The notes beneath the pieces were generated by a model that worked only from the letters and a program-made list of their open reading frames with translations, made no database searches and had not been told where the DNA came from. 46,148 nt of DNA from an uncultured Acetatifactor sp. (lineage in GTDB: Bacteria; Bacillota; Clostridia; Lachnospirales; Lachnospiraceae): assembly GCA_934394815.1 (NCBI GenBank), contig CAKRRD010000018.1, positions 1 to 46,148 on the forward strand. The letters run 5' to 3'. Shown in pieces: positions 33,365 to 43,100 of this stretch (the first letter of the stretch is position 1; the number at the start of each line of letters is the position of its first letter). The translations under genes and the position numbers were made by a program.

Positions 33365-34438
33365 ATGCAGATAGGAAAAGAAATGGCAATTCCGTCCATT
33401 CTGAAGATCGGAAACGGAGCCTTGGGTAAGATCGGTGGGTATTTAAAGGCGGAAGGCCTGGATCAGGTGGTGCTGTTTTTCGGTAATGGACTGATCGATA
33501 TGTTCGGGGAACTGGTCATGAATTCCCTGAGGGAAGCGGATGTGAATGTTCTGGAGTATAACGAACTGGATACGGTGGACATTGATGACATCATCACGCT
33601 GGCTTTCGCAATTCCCAACAAGGCAAAGGCCGTGATCTCCATCGGCGGAGGCAAAGTCATCGATGCCGGAAAATATGCGGCTTTTCTGCGGAATCTTCCC
33701 TTTATCAGTGTGCCGACCTCCAGCTCCAGTGACGGTTTTTCCAGTGCCAGCGCCTCTCTTCTGGTGCAGGGAAAGCGTACCAGCGTTCCCGCCAGACTGG
33801 CATACGGCATTATCGTGGATACCCAGGTGATCCGTACGGCTCCGGAAAAGTTCATCTATTCCGGCATCGGCGATATGATCTCCAAGATCACGGCACTTTA
33901 CGACTGGATCTTTGAAGAGAAGGCAGGCTGCGGTGAGGTGAACGATTTCGCCGTGATGATCGCAAAGAAAGCAGTGAACAGCTTCGTCCGCACCCCGTAT
34001 GAGAGCATCAAGGACGAACTGTTCCTGAAGGAACTGCTGGATTCTCTGGCCATGAGCGGCATCGCCAACGAGATCGCCGGCAGCAGTGCACCCACCAGCG
34101 GAAGTGAGCATCTGATTTCCCACGCACTGGATAAGATCCTGGAAGTGCCGCAGCTTCATGGCATTCAGGTGGGAATTGCCACTTATATCATGGCAAAGGT
34201 GCAGGATCACCGTTACATCCGTGTCAGCACCGTGCTTAAGGATACCGGCTTCTGGGATTATGTGGCAGGCTTACATATGAAGAAATCCGATTTCCTCAAG
34301 GCTATCGACATGGCTCCTTCCATCAAGCCCCACCGCCACACCTACCTCCACGAGGAAAAGTACCGGGAAGCCGCGAAAAAACTGGTGCTGGAAGACGAAG
34401 TCCTCAGCCGGGTATTGGAGGACGGAAGGAGTTTATAA
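33365..34438 (+). CDS. sn-glycerol-1-phosphate dehydrogenase-like protein
   Basis: The 357-residue iron/zinc-dependent dehydrogenase belongs to the glycerol dehydrogenase/EgsA/AraM superfamily. Family features are ISIGGGKVIDAGKYAAF (NAD(P) loop, about residues 91-107), SVPTSSSSDGFSSASASL (the phosphate-binding signature of glycerol-1-phosphate dehydrogenases), and metal ligands in SGIGDMISK, GSEHLISHALD (about 245-255) and LHGIQVGI (His near 263). AraM in Bacillus makes glycerol-1-phosphate, the enantiomer used for archaeal-type or heptaprenylglyceryl lipids. Whether this one does so is inferred. AAAGGAGAG precedes the ATG. It appears monocistronic. Confidence 0.85.
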   Translation: MQIGKEMAIPSILKIGNGALGKIGGYLKAEGLDQVVLFFGNGLIDMFGELVMNSLREADVNVLEYNELDTVDIDDIITLAFAIPNKAKAVISIGGGKVIDAGKYAAFLRNLPFISVPTSSSSDGFSSASASLLVQGKRTSVPARLAYGIIVDTQVIRTAPEKFIYSGIGDMISKITALYDWIFEEKAGCGEVNDFAVMIAKKAVNSFVRTPYESIKDELFLKELLDSLAMSGIANEIAGSSAPTSGSEHLISHALDKILEVPQLHGIQVGIATYIMAKVQDHRYIRVSTVLKDTGFWDYVAGLHMKKSDFLKAIDMAPSIKPHRHTYLHEEKYREAAKKLVLEDEVLSRVLEDGRSL

Positions 34439-34457
34439 AGAGTTTATACTTTTTTTC

Positions 34458-34523
34458 TTGCAAACGAAAATGATTGCGTTATAATGTTAGATGGCTAACA
34501 AAAATGGTTAGCTATCTAACATT
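34458..34523 (+). promoter_or_regulatory. marR promoter with tandem palindromic operators
   Basis: TTGCAA (34458-34463) and TATAAT (34480-34485) are 16 nt apart. From the -10 box onward lie two palindromes of the form GTTAG-N4-CTAAC (34486-34499 and 34507-34520). They are themselves arranged as a 17-bp inverted repeat (34483-34499 with 34507-34523, one mismatch). This is the classic layout for an autoregulated MarR operator. The same sequence followed by TTTTTTATTTTT could also fold as an attenuator-like terminator in the 5' leader. Confidence 0.75.
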
Positions 34524-34555
34524 TTTTATTTTTCAACAACACATAAGGAGGCAGG

Positions 34556-35047
34556 ATGAACGAGGAGACAAGTGTACTGACGAACCGTCAGCTTGGATTT
34601 GAGATCAAGGCTGCCAACAACATGATCCGCCGGAAGATCGATGCGATCTTTGCCCAGCAGGAAGGGAACGAACTCAACGGAATGCAGGGGCCGCTCTTAG
34701 GATATCTGTATCACAAGAGCAGGCACGGTGATGTCTACCAGAAGGATGTGGAACGTGAGTTTCGGATCCGCAGATCCACAGCCACAGTGATGCTGCAGAG
34801 TATGGAGCAGAAGGGCTATATCGTCCGGGTGGCATCCACGGAGGACGCAAGACTGAAACGGATCCTGTTGACGGAAAAAGCAATTGAACATCACAATCTG
34901 ATCGAAGAACAGATCCGGAATTTTAACCGGGAACTGGAGGCCGGCCTGACAGAGGAGGAAAAAGAGACCTTTCTGTGTATTCTGGATAAGATGATGCAGA
35001 ATCTGGGAACGGACAGCAGAAATTATAAGAAAGGAAACCAGCTATGA
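34556..35047 (+). CDS. MarR-family transcriptional regulator
   Basis: The 163-residue winged-helix repressor begins the exporter operon. The helix-turn-helix lies at about residues 55-90 (VYQKDVEREFRIRRSTATVM, LQSMEQKGYIVRVA), and STEDARLKRILLTEKA forms the wing with the conserved DxR. Long helices at both ends form the dimer interface. AAGGAGG lies 5-6 nt upstream of the ATG. It overlaps the first ABC gene by 4 nt. A ligand, probably a substrate of the exporter, should release it from the tandem operators upstream. Confidence 0.93.
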   Translation: MNEETSVLTNRQLGFEIKAANNMIRRKIDAIFAQQEGNELNGMQGPLLGYLYHKSRHGDVYQKDVEREFRIRRSTATVMLQSMEQKGYIVRVASTEDARLKRILLTEKAIEHHNLIEEQIRNFNRELEAGLTEEEKETFLCILDKMMQNLGTDSRNYKKGNQL

Positions 35048-36798
35048 TTAAAACATTAGCAAAACAGATCAAGGAATATAAGAGTGCTTCCCTTGTCACC
35101 CCGATATTCATGGTCCTGGAAGTAGCCATGGAAATGGTGATTCCACTCCTGATGGCATCCATCATTGATGAAGGTGTGCAGGCGGGAGATATGAAACATA
35201 TTTTTGTCATCGGTTGTTACATGATCCTGGCAGCCATTGTCGGATTATTCGCCGGTGTCATGGGCGGTAAATACGGTGCGAAGGCATCCACCGGATTTGC
35301 CAGAAACTTAAGAGAGGCCATGTATGAGAACATCCAGACCTTCTCTTTTTCCAACATTGATAAATTCTCTACGGCAGGACTGGTCACTCGTATGACCACA
35401 GATGTCACCAATGTCCAGAATGCCTACCAGATGCTCTTACGCATGTGCTTCCGTGCACCGGTCAGCCTGATCTGTGCCATGCTGATGGCATTTCTGATCA
35501 ACGCAAGGGTAGCCAGTATCTATCTGGTGGCTGTCGTATTTCTGGGAGTCATCATGATCTTCATTATGCGGGCGGTGTCCAAATATTTCAGCGAAGTGTT
35601 CAGGAAATACGATGACCTGAATGCCAGCGTACAGGAGAACGTGGCAGCGCAGCGTGTGGTAAAGGCTTATGTGCGTGAAGATTACGAAATTGACAAGTTC
35701 CACAAAGCCAGCTACAACATCTATAAGATGTTCAAAAAGGCTGAGTGTACCATGGTCACCATCTGGCCGGTAATGCAGTTTACCGTATACGGCTGTATTC
35801 TTGGAATCAGCTGGCTGGGTGCCCATATGATCGTTTCCAGTCAGCTGACCACCGGTGAACTGATGAGTCTGCTGACCTATTGCATGACCATTCTGATGAA
35901 CCTGATGATGTTAGCCATGATCTTCGTTATGATGACCATGAGTGCTGCCAGCGGGAAGCGTATTGCGGAAGTGCTGGAAGAGAAAGCGGACATCACCAAT
36001 CCCGAGCAGCCGGACTACGATGTGACGGACGGCAGCATCCGTTTTGATCACGTGACCTTCCGCTATAACAGGCAGAGTGAGAAGCCGGTGTTAGATGACC
36101 TGAACTTCGAGATCAAAGCCGGAGAGACCATCGGTATCCTGGGTGGTACCGGAAGCTCCAAGACCAGTCTGGTGAACCTCATCAGCCGTCTGTATGATGT
36201 GAATGAGGGTACGGTCTATGTGGGCGGCAAGGATGTCAGGAACTACGACCTGGAGACCCTGCGTAACGAGGTATCTGTGGTATTGCAGAAAAATGTATTG
36301 TTCTCCGGTACGATACTGGAGAACCTCCGCTGGGGTGATGAGAACGCCACCGAAGAGGAATGCATCCGTGCCTGCCGTCTGGCCTGCGCCGATGAATTTA
36401 TTGAGAAGATGCCCGGAAAATATAATACCTATATTGAGCAGGGCGGAAGCAATGTATCCGGCGGACAGAAGCAGAGATTGTGTATTGCCCGAGCACTGTT
36501 GAAAAAGCCGAAGGTACTGATTCTGGATGATTCCACCAGTGCCGTGGATACGGCTACCGATGCGAAGATCCGTAAGGCCTTTGCCACGGAGATCCCCGGT
36601 ACGACGAAGATCATCATTGCACAGCGTATCTCCAGTATTCAGGATGCAGACCGTATCATCGTCATGAACGACGGTAAGGTGGATGCATTTGCACCCCATG
36701 AAGAACTGCTTCGTACCAATGAGATTTACAGAGAAGTATATGAAGCCCAGACCCAGACGGGTGGCGGCGACTTTGATGAGAATGGAGGTGAGTCATAA
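35044..36798 (+). CDS. ABC exporter subunit with degenerate ATP site
   Basis: The 584-residue half-transporter has a six-helix membrane domain (about 15-300) and a nucleotide-binding domain (about 335-570). Walker A is GGTGSSKTSL, with Ser instead of the last conserved Gly. The signature is VSGGQKQR. Walker B is VLILDDSTSAVD, with Asp where catalytic Glu normally stands. This non-catalytic pattern is typical of one subunit in heterodimeric exporters such as LmrCD or TM287/288. It overlaps marR by 4 nt and the partner gene by one base. Substrate is unknown; drugs or lipids are usual. Confidence 0.92.
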   Translation: MIKTLAKQIKEYKSASLVTPIFMVLEVAMEMVIPLLMASIIDEGVQAGDMKHIFVIGCYMILAAIVGLFAGVMGGKYGAKASTGFARNLREAMYENIQTFSFSNIDKFSTAGLVTRMTTDVTNVQNAYQMLLRMCFRAPVSLICAMLMAFLINARVASIYLVAVVFLGVIMIFIMRAVSKYFSEVFRKYDDLNASVQENVAAQRVVKAYVREDYEIDKFHKASYNIYKMFKKAECTMVTIWPVMQFTVYGCILGISWLGAHMIVSSQLTTGELMSLLTYCMTILMNLMMLAMIFVMMTMSAASGKRIAEVLEEKADITNPEQPDYDVTDGSIRFDHVTFRYNRQSEKPVLDDLNFEIKAGETIGILGGTGSSKTSLVNLISRLYDVNEGTVYVGGKDVRNYDLETLRNEVSVVLQKNVLFSGTILENLRWGDENATEEECIRACRLACADEFIEKMPGKYNTYIEQGGSNVSGGQKQRLCIARALLKKPKVLILDDSTSAVDTATDAKIRKAFATEIPGTTKIIIAQRISSIQDADRIIVMNDGKVDAFAPHEELLRTNEIYREVYEAQTQTGGGDFDENGGES

Positions 36799-38723
36799 TG
36801 CCAGGACCTATGGGAGGCGGAATGCGTGGACCCGGCAGAAGAATGCAGGGTGGTACACGTATCGAGAATCCGGGAAAAGTATTCAAACGACTGATGGCGT
36901 ATATTTTCAAAAACTACGGCATCCACTTTATCTTTGTGTTGATCTGTATTGTGCTGAGTGTTGTGGCAAGTATCCAGGGTACTCTGTTCATGCAGAGACT
37001 GATCGATGATTATATCATGCCCATGATCGGACAGGAGACACCGGATTTCAGCAATCTGTTCCGGGAAATTGTCCGGGTGGCAGGCTTTTATCTGGTGGGT
37101 GTGGCTGCGACGTATGCATACAACCGTATCATGGTAACGATTTCTCAGGGAACTTTGAAGAATCTCCGTGATGATCTGTTTGAACACATGGAGAAGCTGC
37201 CAATCAAGTATTTTGATACCCATTCCCACGGTGATATCATGTCTATCTATACCAATGATATCGATACGTTACGTCAGATGATCAGCCAGAGTATTCCCCA
37301 GATGTTTTCCAGTTTTATTACCGTAGTGGGTACTCTGGGAAGTATGCTGGTACTGAGTATCCCGCTGACGGCAGTCAGCCTGATCATGGTGGCACTGATG
37401 ATGTTCGTCACTGGTAAGGTAGCGGGACTCAGTGGAAAATATTTTGTAAAACAGCAGAAGAATATCGGTAAAGTCAATGGTTATATTGAGGAAATGATGG
37501 AAGGACAGAAGGTCGTCAAGGTATTCTGCCACGAAGACAAGAGTCTGGAGGAGTTCAAGACGCTGAACGATGAACTGTGTGACAGTGCCTACAATGCGAA
37601 TAAATTCGCTAACCTGATGGGACCTATCAATGCCCAGTTGGGTAACTTAAGCTACGTGGTATGTGCTATCGTCGGCGGTGCCATGGCACTGGGCGGTTTC
37701 GCAGGACTGACCTTAGGTAAGCTGGCCAGCTTCTTAACCTTCAACAAGAGCTTCAATATGCCCATCAGCCAGGTCAGCCAGCAGCTGAACAGCATCGTTA
37801 TGGCGCAGGCCGGTGCCAAGAGAGTCTTCGATCTGCTGGATGAAAAAGTAGAGACCGACGAAGGCTATGTAACTCTGGTACGTGCGAAAAGGGTAGACGG
37901 TAAGATCGTAGAATGTCCCGAGAGAACCGGTATGTGGGCATGGAAGCATGTGCATCAGGCGGATGGTTCTGTAGATTATATTGAGTTACAGGGTGAAGTG
38001 GTATTCGACGATGTGGACTTCGGTTACAACGATGACAAGATTGTGCTGCACAACATCGAGATGTATGCAAAGCCCGGTCAGAAGATCGCATTCGTAGGCT
38101 CCACCGGTGCCGGTAAGACCACCATTACGAACCTGATCAACCGCTTCTATGATATTCAGGATGGTAAGATCCGTTACGACGGCATCAATATCAACAAGAT
38201 CAAGAAGGCGGATCTGAGAAAGTCTCTGGGCATCGTATTGCAGGATACGCATCTGTTCACCGCTACCGTTATGGATAATATCCGTTTCGGCAAGCTGGAT
38301 GCCACCGATGAGGAAGTTATCGCTGCCGCCAGACTGGCTAATGCGGATACCTTTATCCGTCAGCTGCCGGAGGGTTACAACACTGTTCTTACCGGTGATG
38401 GCGCAAACTTAAGCCAAGGTCAGAGACAGCTTCTTTCCATCGCCAGAGCAGCCGTAGCAGATCCTCCGGTACTGATTCTGGATGAAGCAACCAGTTCCAT
38501 CGACACCCGTACCGAGAAGATCGTACAGGACGGCATGGATAAGCTGATGAAGGGCAGAACCACTTTTGTCATCGCCCACAGACTTTCCACTGTCAAGAAC
38601 AGTGACTGCATCATGGTTCTGGAGCAGGGCCGCATCATTGAGCGCGGCAGCCACGATGAACTGATTGCCCAGAAGGGCAGATACTATCAGCTGTACACCG
38701 GTAATGCCATTACCGAAGGCTGA
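36798..38723 (+). CDS. ABC exporter subunit with canonical ATP site
   Basis: The 641-residue half-transporter pairs with the preceding subunit. A Gly/Met/Arg-rich N-terminus (MPGPMGGGMRGPGRRMQGGT) precedes six membrane helices. An insert of about 50 residues (about 355-405, RAKRVDGKIVECPERTGMWA) joins the domains, and a complete nucleotide-binding domain follows: GSTGAGKTTI, the Q-loop VLQDTHLF, signature LSQGQRQ, Walker B VLILDEATSSID with catalytic Glu, and IAHRLSTV. The complete catalytic Glu here, against Asp in the partner, fits an asymmetric heterodimer. The start codon overlaps the preceding stop (TAATG). Confidence 0.94.
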   Translation: MPGPMGGGMRGPGRRMQGGTRIENPGKVFKRLMAYIFKNYGIHFIFVLICIVLSVVASIQGTLFMQRLIDDYIMPMIGQETPDFSNLFREIVRVAGFYLVGVAATYAYNRIMVTISQGTLKNLRDDLFEHMEKLPIKYFDTHSHGDIMSIYTNDIDTLRQMISQSIPQMFSSFITVVGTLGSMLVLSIPLTAVSLIMVALMMFVTGKVAGLSGKYFVKQQKNIGKVNGYIEEMMEGQKVVKVFCHEDKSLEEFKTLNDELCDSAYNANKFANLMGPINAQLGNLSYVVCAIVGGAMALGGFAGLTLGKLASFLTFNKSFNMPISQVSQQLNSIVMAQAGAKRVFDLLDEKVETDEGYVTLVRAKRVDGKIVECPERTGMWAWKHVHQADGSVDYIELQGEVVFDDVDFGYNDDKIVLHNIEMYAKPGQKIAFVGSTGAGKTTITNLINRFYDIQDGKIRYDGININKIKKADLRKSLGIVLQDTHLFTATVMDNIRFGKLDATDEEVIAAARLANADTFIRQLPEGYNTVLTGDGANLSQGQRQLLSIARAAVADPPVLILDEATSSIDTRTEKIVQDGMDKLMKGRTTFVIAHRLSTVKNSDCIMVLEQGRIIERGSHDELIAQKGRYYQLYTGNAITEG

Positions 38724-38746
38724 GTAAATAAAATATCATAGAAAGG

Positions 38747-38785
38747 TGTCCGGATCAGGTGATATGCGATCCGGACATTTTTTTT
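38747..38785 (+). terminator. Intrinsic terminator of the marR-ABC operon
   Basis: TGTCCGGATC (38747-38756) pairs perfectly with GATCCGGACA (38768-38777), followed by eight T. Confidence 0.95.
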
Positions 38786-38814
38786 GGAAGAATTTATGAT
38801 AGGGGAGGCGGCGT

Positions 38815-39178
38815 GGGCACAGAGCCAGTGAGGAGCCGCATCTGTGCCCACGAAGGAGAACGAGAAGGGTACAGAGCCAGTGAGTAGCCGCCTCTGTGCC
38901 CACGAAGGAGAGCGAGAAGGGCACAGAGCCAGTGAGTAGCCGCATTTGTGCCCACGAAGGAGAACGAGAAGGGTACAGAGCCAGTGAGTAGCCGCATCTG
39001 TGCCCACGAAGGAGAGCGAGAAGGGTACAGAGCCAGTGAGTAGCCGCATTTGTGCCCACGAAGGAGAGCGAGAAGGGTACAGAGCCAGTGAGTAGCCACC
39101 TCTGTGCCCACGAAGGAGAGCGAGAAGGGTACAGAGCCAGTGAGTAGCCACCTCTGTGCCCACGGAAGGGAACAGCGG
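38815..39178. repeat. Seven tandem copies of a 52-bp hairpin-forming repeat
   Basis: Units start at 38815, 38867, 38919, 38971, 39023, 39075 and 39127, each 52 bp with a few substitutions. Each begins GGG(C/T)ACAGAGCCAGTGAG. Bases 1-9 can pair with TCTGTGCCC at bases 27-35, including the T variants through G-U pairs. Because 52 is not a multiple of three, the minus-strand peptides read from it repeat in all frames and are not a gene. A diverged hairpin (39179-39184/39208-39213 with inner CCAG/CTGG) closes the array. The region 38786-39409 (624 nt) holds no gene; the part after 39215 is AT-rich and featureless. Confidence 0.92.
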
Positions 39179-39409
39179 GGGCATGAACTCTGCCAGAAGC
39201 TGGTCTTATGCCCATGGCGGCACAGAGTTGTGAAAAATAAATATTTACATTTACAGAAAAGTGTGCTGTAATAACAATACACTTAACAAGTGACAAGATT
39301 CTATATTTCATTCTTATAAGAGTCAAGCAGGTATCAGGCTGATTTCAGCAGAATTCCAGACAAAGAGTAACAAGTCAGATCACAACAAAATAAAAAGAAA
39401 GGCGAAACT

Positions 39410-40186
39410 ATGTTATATCACCAGATGCTCAGAGAAAAAGAAACACTGGAAAAACGGGAAAGTACTATTCGGGAACAGCTGCAGATATATCCGGCAGGGC
39501 AGCTTATTTATTCACAGAATGGGAAACACAAAAAATGGTACATATCATGTGAAGGTGTGAAAACATATATCCCGAGTAAAAACAGAGAAACGGCAATCAA
39601 ACTGGCAGAAAAAAAGTACTATGAGGCAGTTCTTAAAGATATTTTGCAGGAAAAAAAGGCAATACAGAGTTATTTGAATATATGTGATAAAAATACAACG
39701 AATGAAAAGGTATTATTGGCAACGCCGGCATACACAGAACTGCTGCATATGAGTTTTAAGGCGAACGATACGGAAGCGGACGAGTGGATGAGAGCGGATT
39801 ATGAGAAATGCCCCAAGTATCCGGAGCAGCTGATCCATACAATTATAAACGGACAGAAAGTCCGGTCAAAATCGGAAGCGATCATTGCAACCATGCTTTA
39901 TGTCAACAGAATCCCTTTTCACTATGAAGAGGCACTATATCTTGGGAAAAAAGTAATTTATCCGGATTTTACCATAAAACACCCAGTAACAGGGCGAACC
40001 TATTACTGGGAGCATTTTGGAATGATGGACCATGAAAGTTATGCGAAGTCAGCATTTCAGAAGATGCAGCTTTACAATACCAACAAAATTTTGTTGTCGG
40101 ATACTCTTCTGGCAACCTATGAAACGGAGGATAGGCCCTTAAAGTCCAATTTTGTGGAAAACATGATACAGCAATATTTCCTGTGA
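39410..40186 (+). CDS. Orphan protein with a PD-(D/E)XK-like nuclease domain
   Basis: I do not recognise a named family for this 258-residue protein. The N-terminal half (about 1-95) is helical and very rich in Lys and Glu, with a KKWYISCEGVKTYIPSKNRE segment. The C-terminal half (about 145-240) has the order expected for a PD-(D/E)XK fold: VRSKSEAIIATML (Glu in a helix), YPDFTIKHP (Asp) and TYYWEHFGMMD (Glu-x-x in the next strand, with His or Phe in place of Lys). The pattern YPDF...WEHFG is known from nuclease-like domains in helicase-associated and orphan proteins. An AAAGAAAGGC site lies upstream. Base composition is more AT-rich than the neighbours. It ends 3 nt from the convergent glycosyltransferase gene. 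Nuclease activity is an inference. Confidence 0.6.
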   Translation: MLYHQMLREKETLEKRESTIREQLQIYPAGQLIYSQNGKHKKWYISCEGVKTYIPSKNRETAIKLAEKKYYEAVLKDILQEKKAIQSYLNICDKNTTNEKVLLATPAYTELLHMSFKANDTEADEWMRADYEKCPKYPEQLIHTIINGQKVRSKSEAIIATMLYVNRIPFHYEEALYLGKKVIYPDFTIKHPVTGRTYYWEHFGMMDHESYAKSAFQKMQLYNTNKILLSDTLLATYETEDRPLKSNFVENMIQQYFL

Positions 40187-40189
40187 GGT

Positions 40190-43100
40190 TTAACCGGAGA
40201 TCAATACCCAGTCAGGTCTCCAGCGTAAGTATTTTACGACAAAAGCCACATCTACCGGCTGTCCCGAAAGTACCGGGTAGAACAGCAGGAACAGGCCGAA
40301 GGCCAGTGCGGCGTAGACACAGCAGATGATGACAAAAGTCCGGTCGGACATCTTCTTTTTCAGCTGCATCAGACTGTACACGATCATCAGTACCACAAAA
40401 GGGGTACTGGGGAAATAGTGGTAGATGAAAGTGATCCTGGTGACGAAGAACCAGGGCAGATATTGCGCCAGGTAGCCCACCACCAGAAATGCAGCCACAG
40501 AATATTCCCGGCGGGACAGAACCTCAGCCGCGGGAATTTTCTTCTTACGGCCGGTCAGTGTCCGCAGCAGAGTACTCTGGGTGAACAGCAGGTACAGCAG
40601 ATAGACAAATGCCGGAACTCCGATCCACCATACGATGGGATTGCCGAAGGCACTGATGCCCTCCTTCACGGTATCGGTGAGATAGCCGGAGTAATACCAG
40701 ATCGGGCGGATCATGGTGGGCCATTCGTACCAGGAAGAGGAATAGGGATGGGTGGCTTCCAGACCACTGTGATAATGGAACATAGAAGTCTGGTTGGCCA
40801 GCATACGATCCAGCAGTCCCGGATGAGCATTGTCTACAAAAGGCAGGTAGGACAACAGATAGATCACCACCGGGATCAGCACGAAAAAGGTCAGACAGAA
40901 GTCAATGGTCTTTACCGTATAGCCGGAGAAATTCTTCACGATATACTGGTGTTGTATGTCGGCTGTGCTTTTTCCGGGGTGCACCCTGGCATAGAGATAT
41001 TCCCGGTAACGCCGCAGCAAATGAGCGAAGAACAGCAGAGCCAGACCGCATCCGGCATAGACACCGGTCCATTTGCTGGCAATGCCCAGTCCCATGCAGA
41101 CACCGCACAGCCCCAGAGGAATAAAAGTCTTATGCAAAGGCGTGTCATAGAAACTCATGGTGCAGTAGCGATACATAAAATAGTACATGGCAATCACGAA
41201 AAAGGTAATATACACATCAATAGTGGCGATCCGGGTCTGTGTAAAATGCATGAAATCAAAGGCAAACAGGAAGCAGGCCAGAGCCGCGGCGGGGGTATTG
41301 CGGGTCATCCTTTTTCCGAACAGATACAAAAACGGCAGCATGGCAATGCCGAACAAAGTACCCATGATGCGCCAGCCAAAGGGATTCATTCCGAAGATGG
41401 CAGCCCCAAGGGCAATAAAGATCTTGCCCAGAGGAGGATGGGTGTTCTCGTAGGTTGGCAGGCCATGAAGGAACTCGTAAGCCGTGCGTGCGTGATAAAT
41501 CTCGTCGAAATACATGCTGTTGCGGAAGGAATAGCGTTCCGGATACAGATCGCTTTCATCGAACAGCGTGCCATAGGTATCTGCGTTCAGGGGGCGTGTA
41601 ATATTGCCGTCCGCATCCAGAAATACCAGTTCAATCAGGGAGGCATCCGTATCCGACAATGTCAGACGCAGATATCTGGTTGTGTAAGACACATCAGAAG
41701 CCCCGCTTTCAGTGGCCTGTGCCAGCAGATCCTGCAGGGAGACATCCTGCCAGGTAAACACATTGTTCAGGATGACCTCACCGAGATGCGTCCAGGCGTC
41801 TTCAGCATTGCTTTTTATCTCTGCCGTGAAATGTCTCTGATGCCAGGGGGCCAGATAACTTGCCATGGTCACCGGCAGGGCATCCTCAGAAAATTCCAGT
41901 TCGATGGTCTGATTCAGGGGCATGTCGTAAGTCGTTACCGGAGCCTTGCGGTCACCCAGATCGTAGAGGGCAAAACAGCTGTACAGCATGACAATCGCCA
42001 GTAACAGACACAGATCCAGCTTCGTGAAGCGAAATTCCTTCCCGGAAGGAACAGGCTCCAGAGGAGAAAGAAAATGATCCCGGAGCAGGAAAATCAGGCC
42101 TCCGCCACCGGCGGGCTGTCTGGAAGTTTTCGTTTTGCGGTTCGCAGCGGCCGGCTCCTTCGTGGAAGCGGCAGCCACCACCGGTTCTCCGTGAACATAA
42201 TATTTCCAGAGGATCCTGTAGAAATAGTACAGGCAGCACAACATTCCGGCAGATACCAGCAAAATGATGGGAGCCTTGCGGTCGTAATTCTGTGGATCGT
42301 AATGATACAGCACATCGGCAGTGTTGTAAAAATGCAGCGCCGCAAAGCCGGCATAACATTTCCAGAAAGCACCGGAAGATTTATACAGGCAGCAGAACAG
42401 TAACAGCGCCAGACCGGGGTACATATAGCGTTCGTGCATTCTGACGGAGAACAGGAACATGGTCAGAATGATAAAGGCTCCGAGGCAGAAATACCGTGAA
42501 GGCTCTTTCCGGCAGCGCAGCGCGATCAGAAAAGTAAAAAGCACGATCAGCAGGATGGCGATGGTTCCCCACGCCTTGCAGGGCAGGAAGAGGAATACGG
42601 TATTCTGGTCGATCCAGTTCATGCCCAGAAGTCCCCAGAAATTATAGGCGTTTACAGCAGCGTATTCATAGGATCCCAACGTGGAAGTATACTGCGAGAT
42701 CGCGGCATTCAGTCCGAAGGGGGCGCACAACAGGAACATGCCGCAGATGACGGCAAGACCTCCGCATAAATTATAGAAGAATTTCCGGACGGAAAAATCT
42801 TTCAGGAATACATGGTCCAGGATCCCCACCAGAAGCACCGGTGTGAAGATCAGCGTCTGGGGCTTTAACAGGACACCGAGACCGTAGACGGTATAAGCCG
42901 GAAACATATTGCCCTCCATGAGGAACAGACACATAAGGATCACCACCAGCGTATGCACGGAATCCACCTGTCCCCAGCAGGAAGAATTCAACAGGATCGC
43001 CGGTTGGAACAGATAAGCGGAAGCAACACAGACTCCCTGCCACTCGGAGAGATGCAGACGCTTCACCGCTTCTCTGTAAAGCAAAAAGCCGCAGGCCATA

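Noticed and set aside
38815..39178. CRISPR array
   Set aside because: The units are contiguous, with no unique spacers between repeats, and no cas genes are present.
38687..39326. Three overlapping minus-strand open frames with peptides such as THWLCTLLALLRGH
   Set aside because: They come from the 52-bp repeat read in three frames; the period is not a multiple of three and the same peptide appears in each frame. No ribosome site or family match.
40418..42004. 528-residue plus-strand open frame
   Set aside because: It is antisense to the conserved PMT-like part of the large glycosyltransferase, with composition (Gln/His/Gly-rich) typical of a shadow frame.
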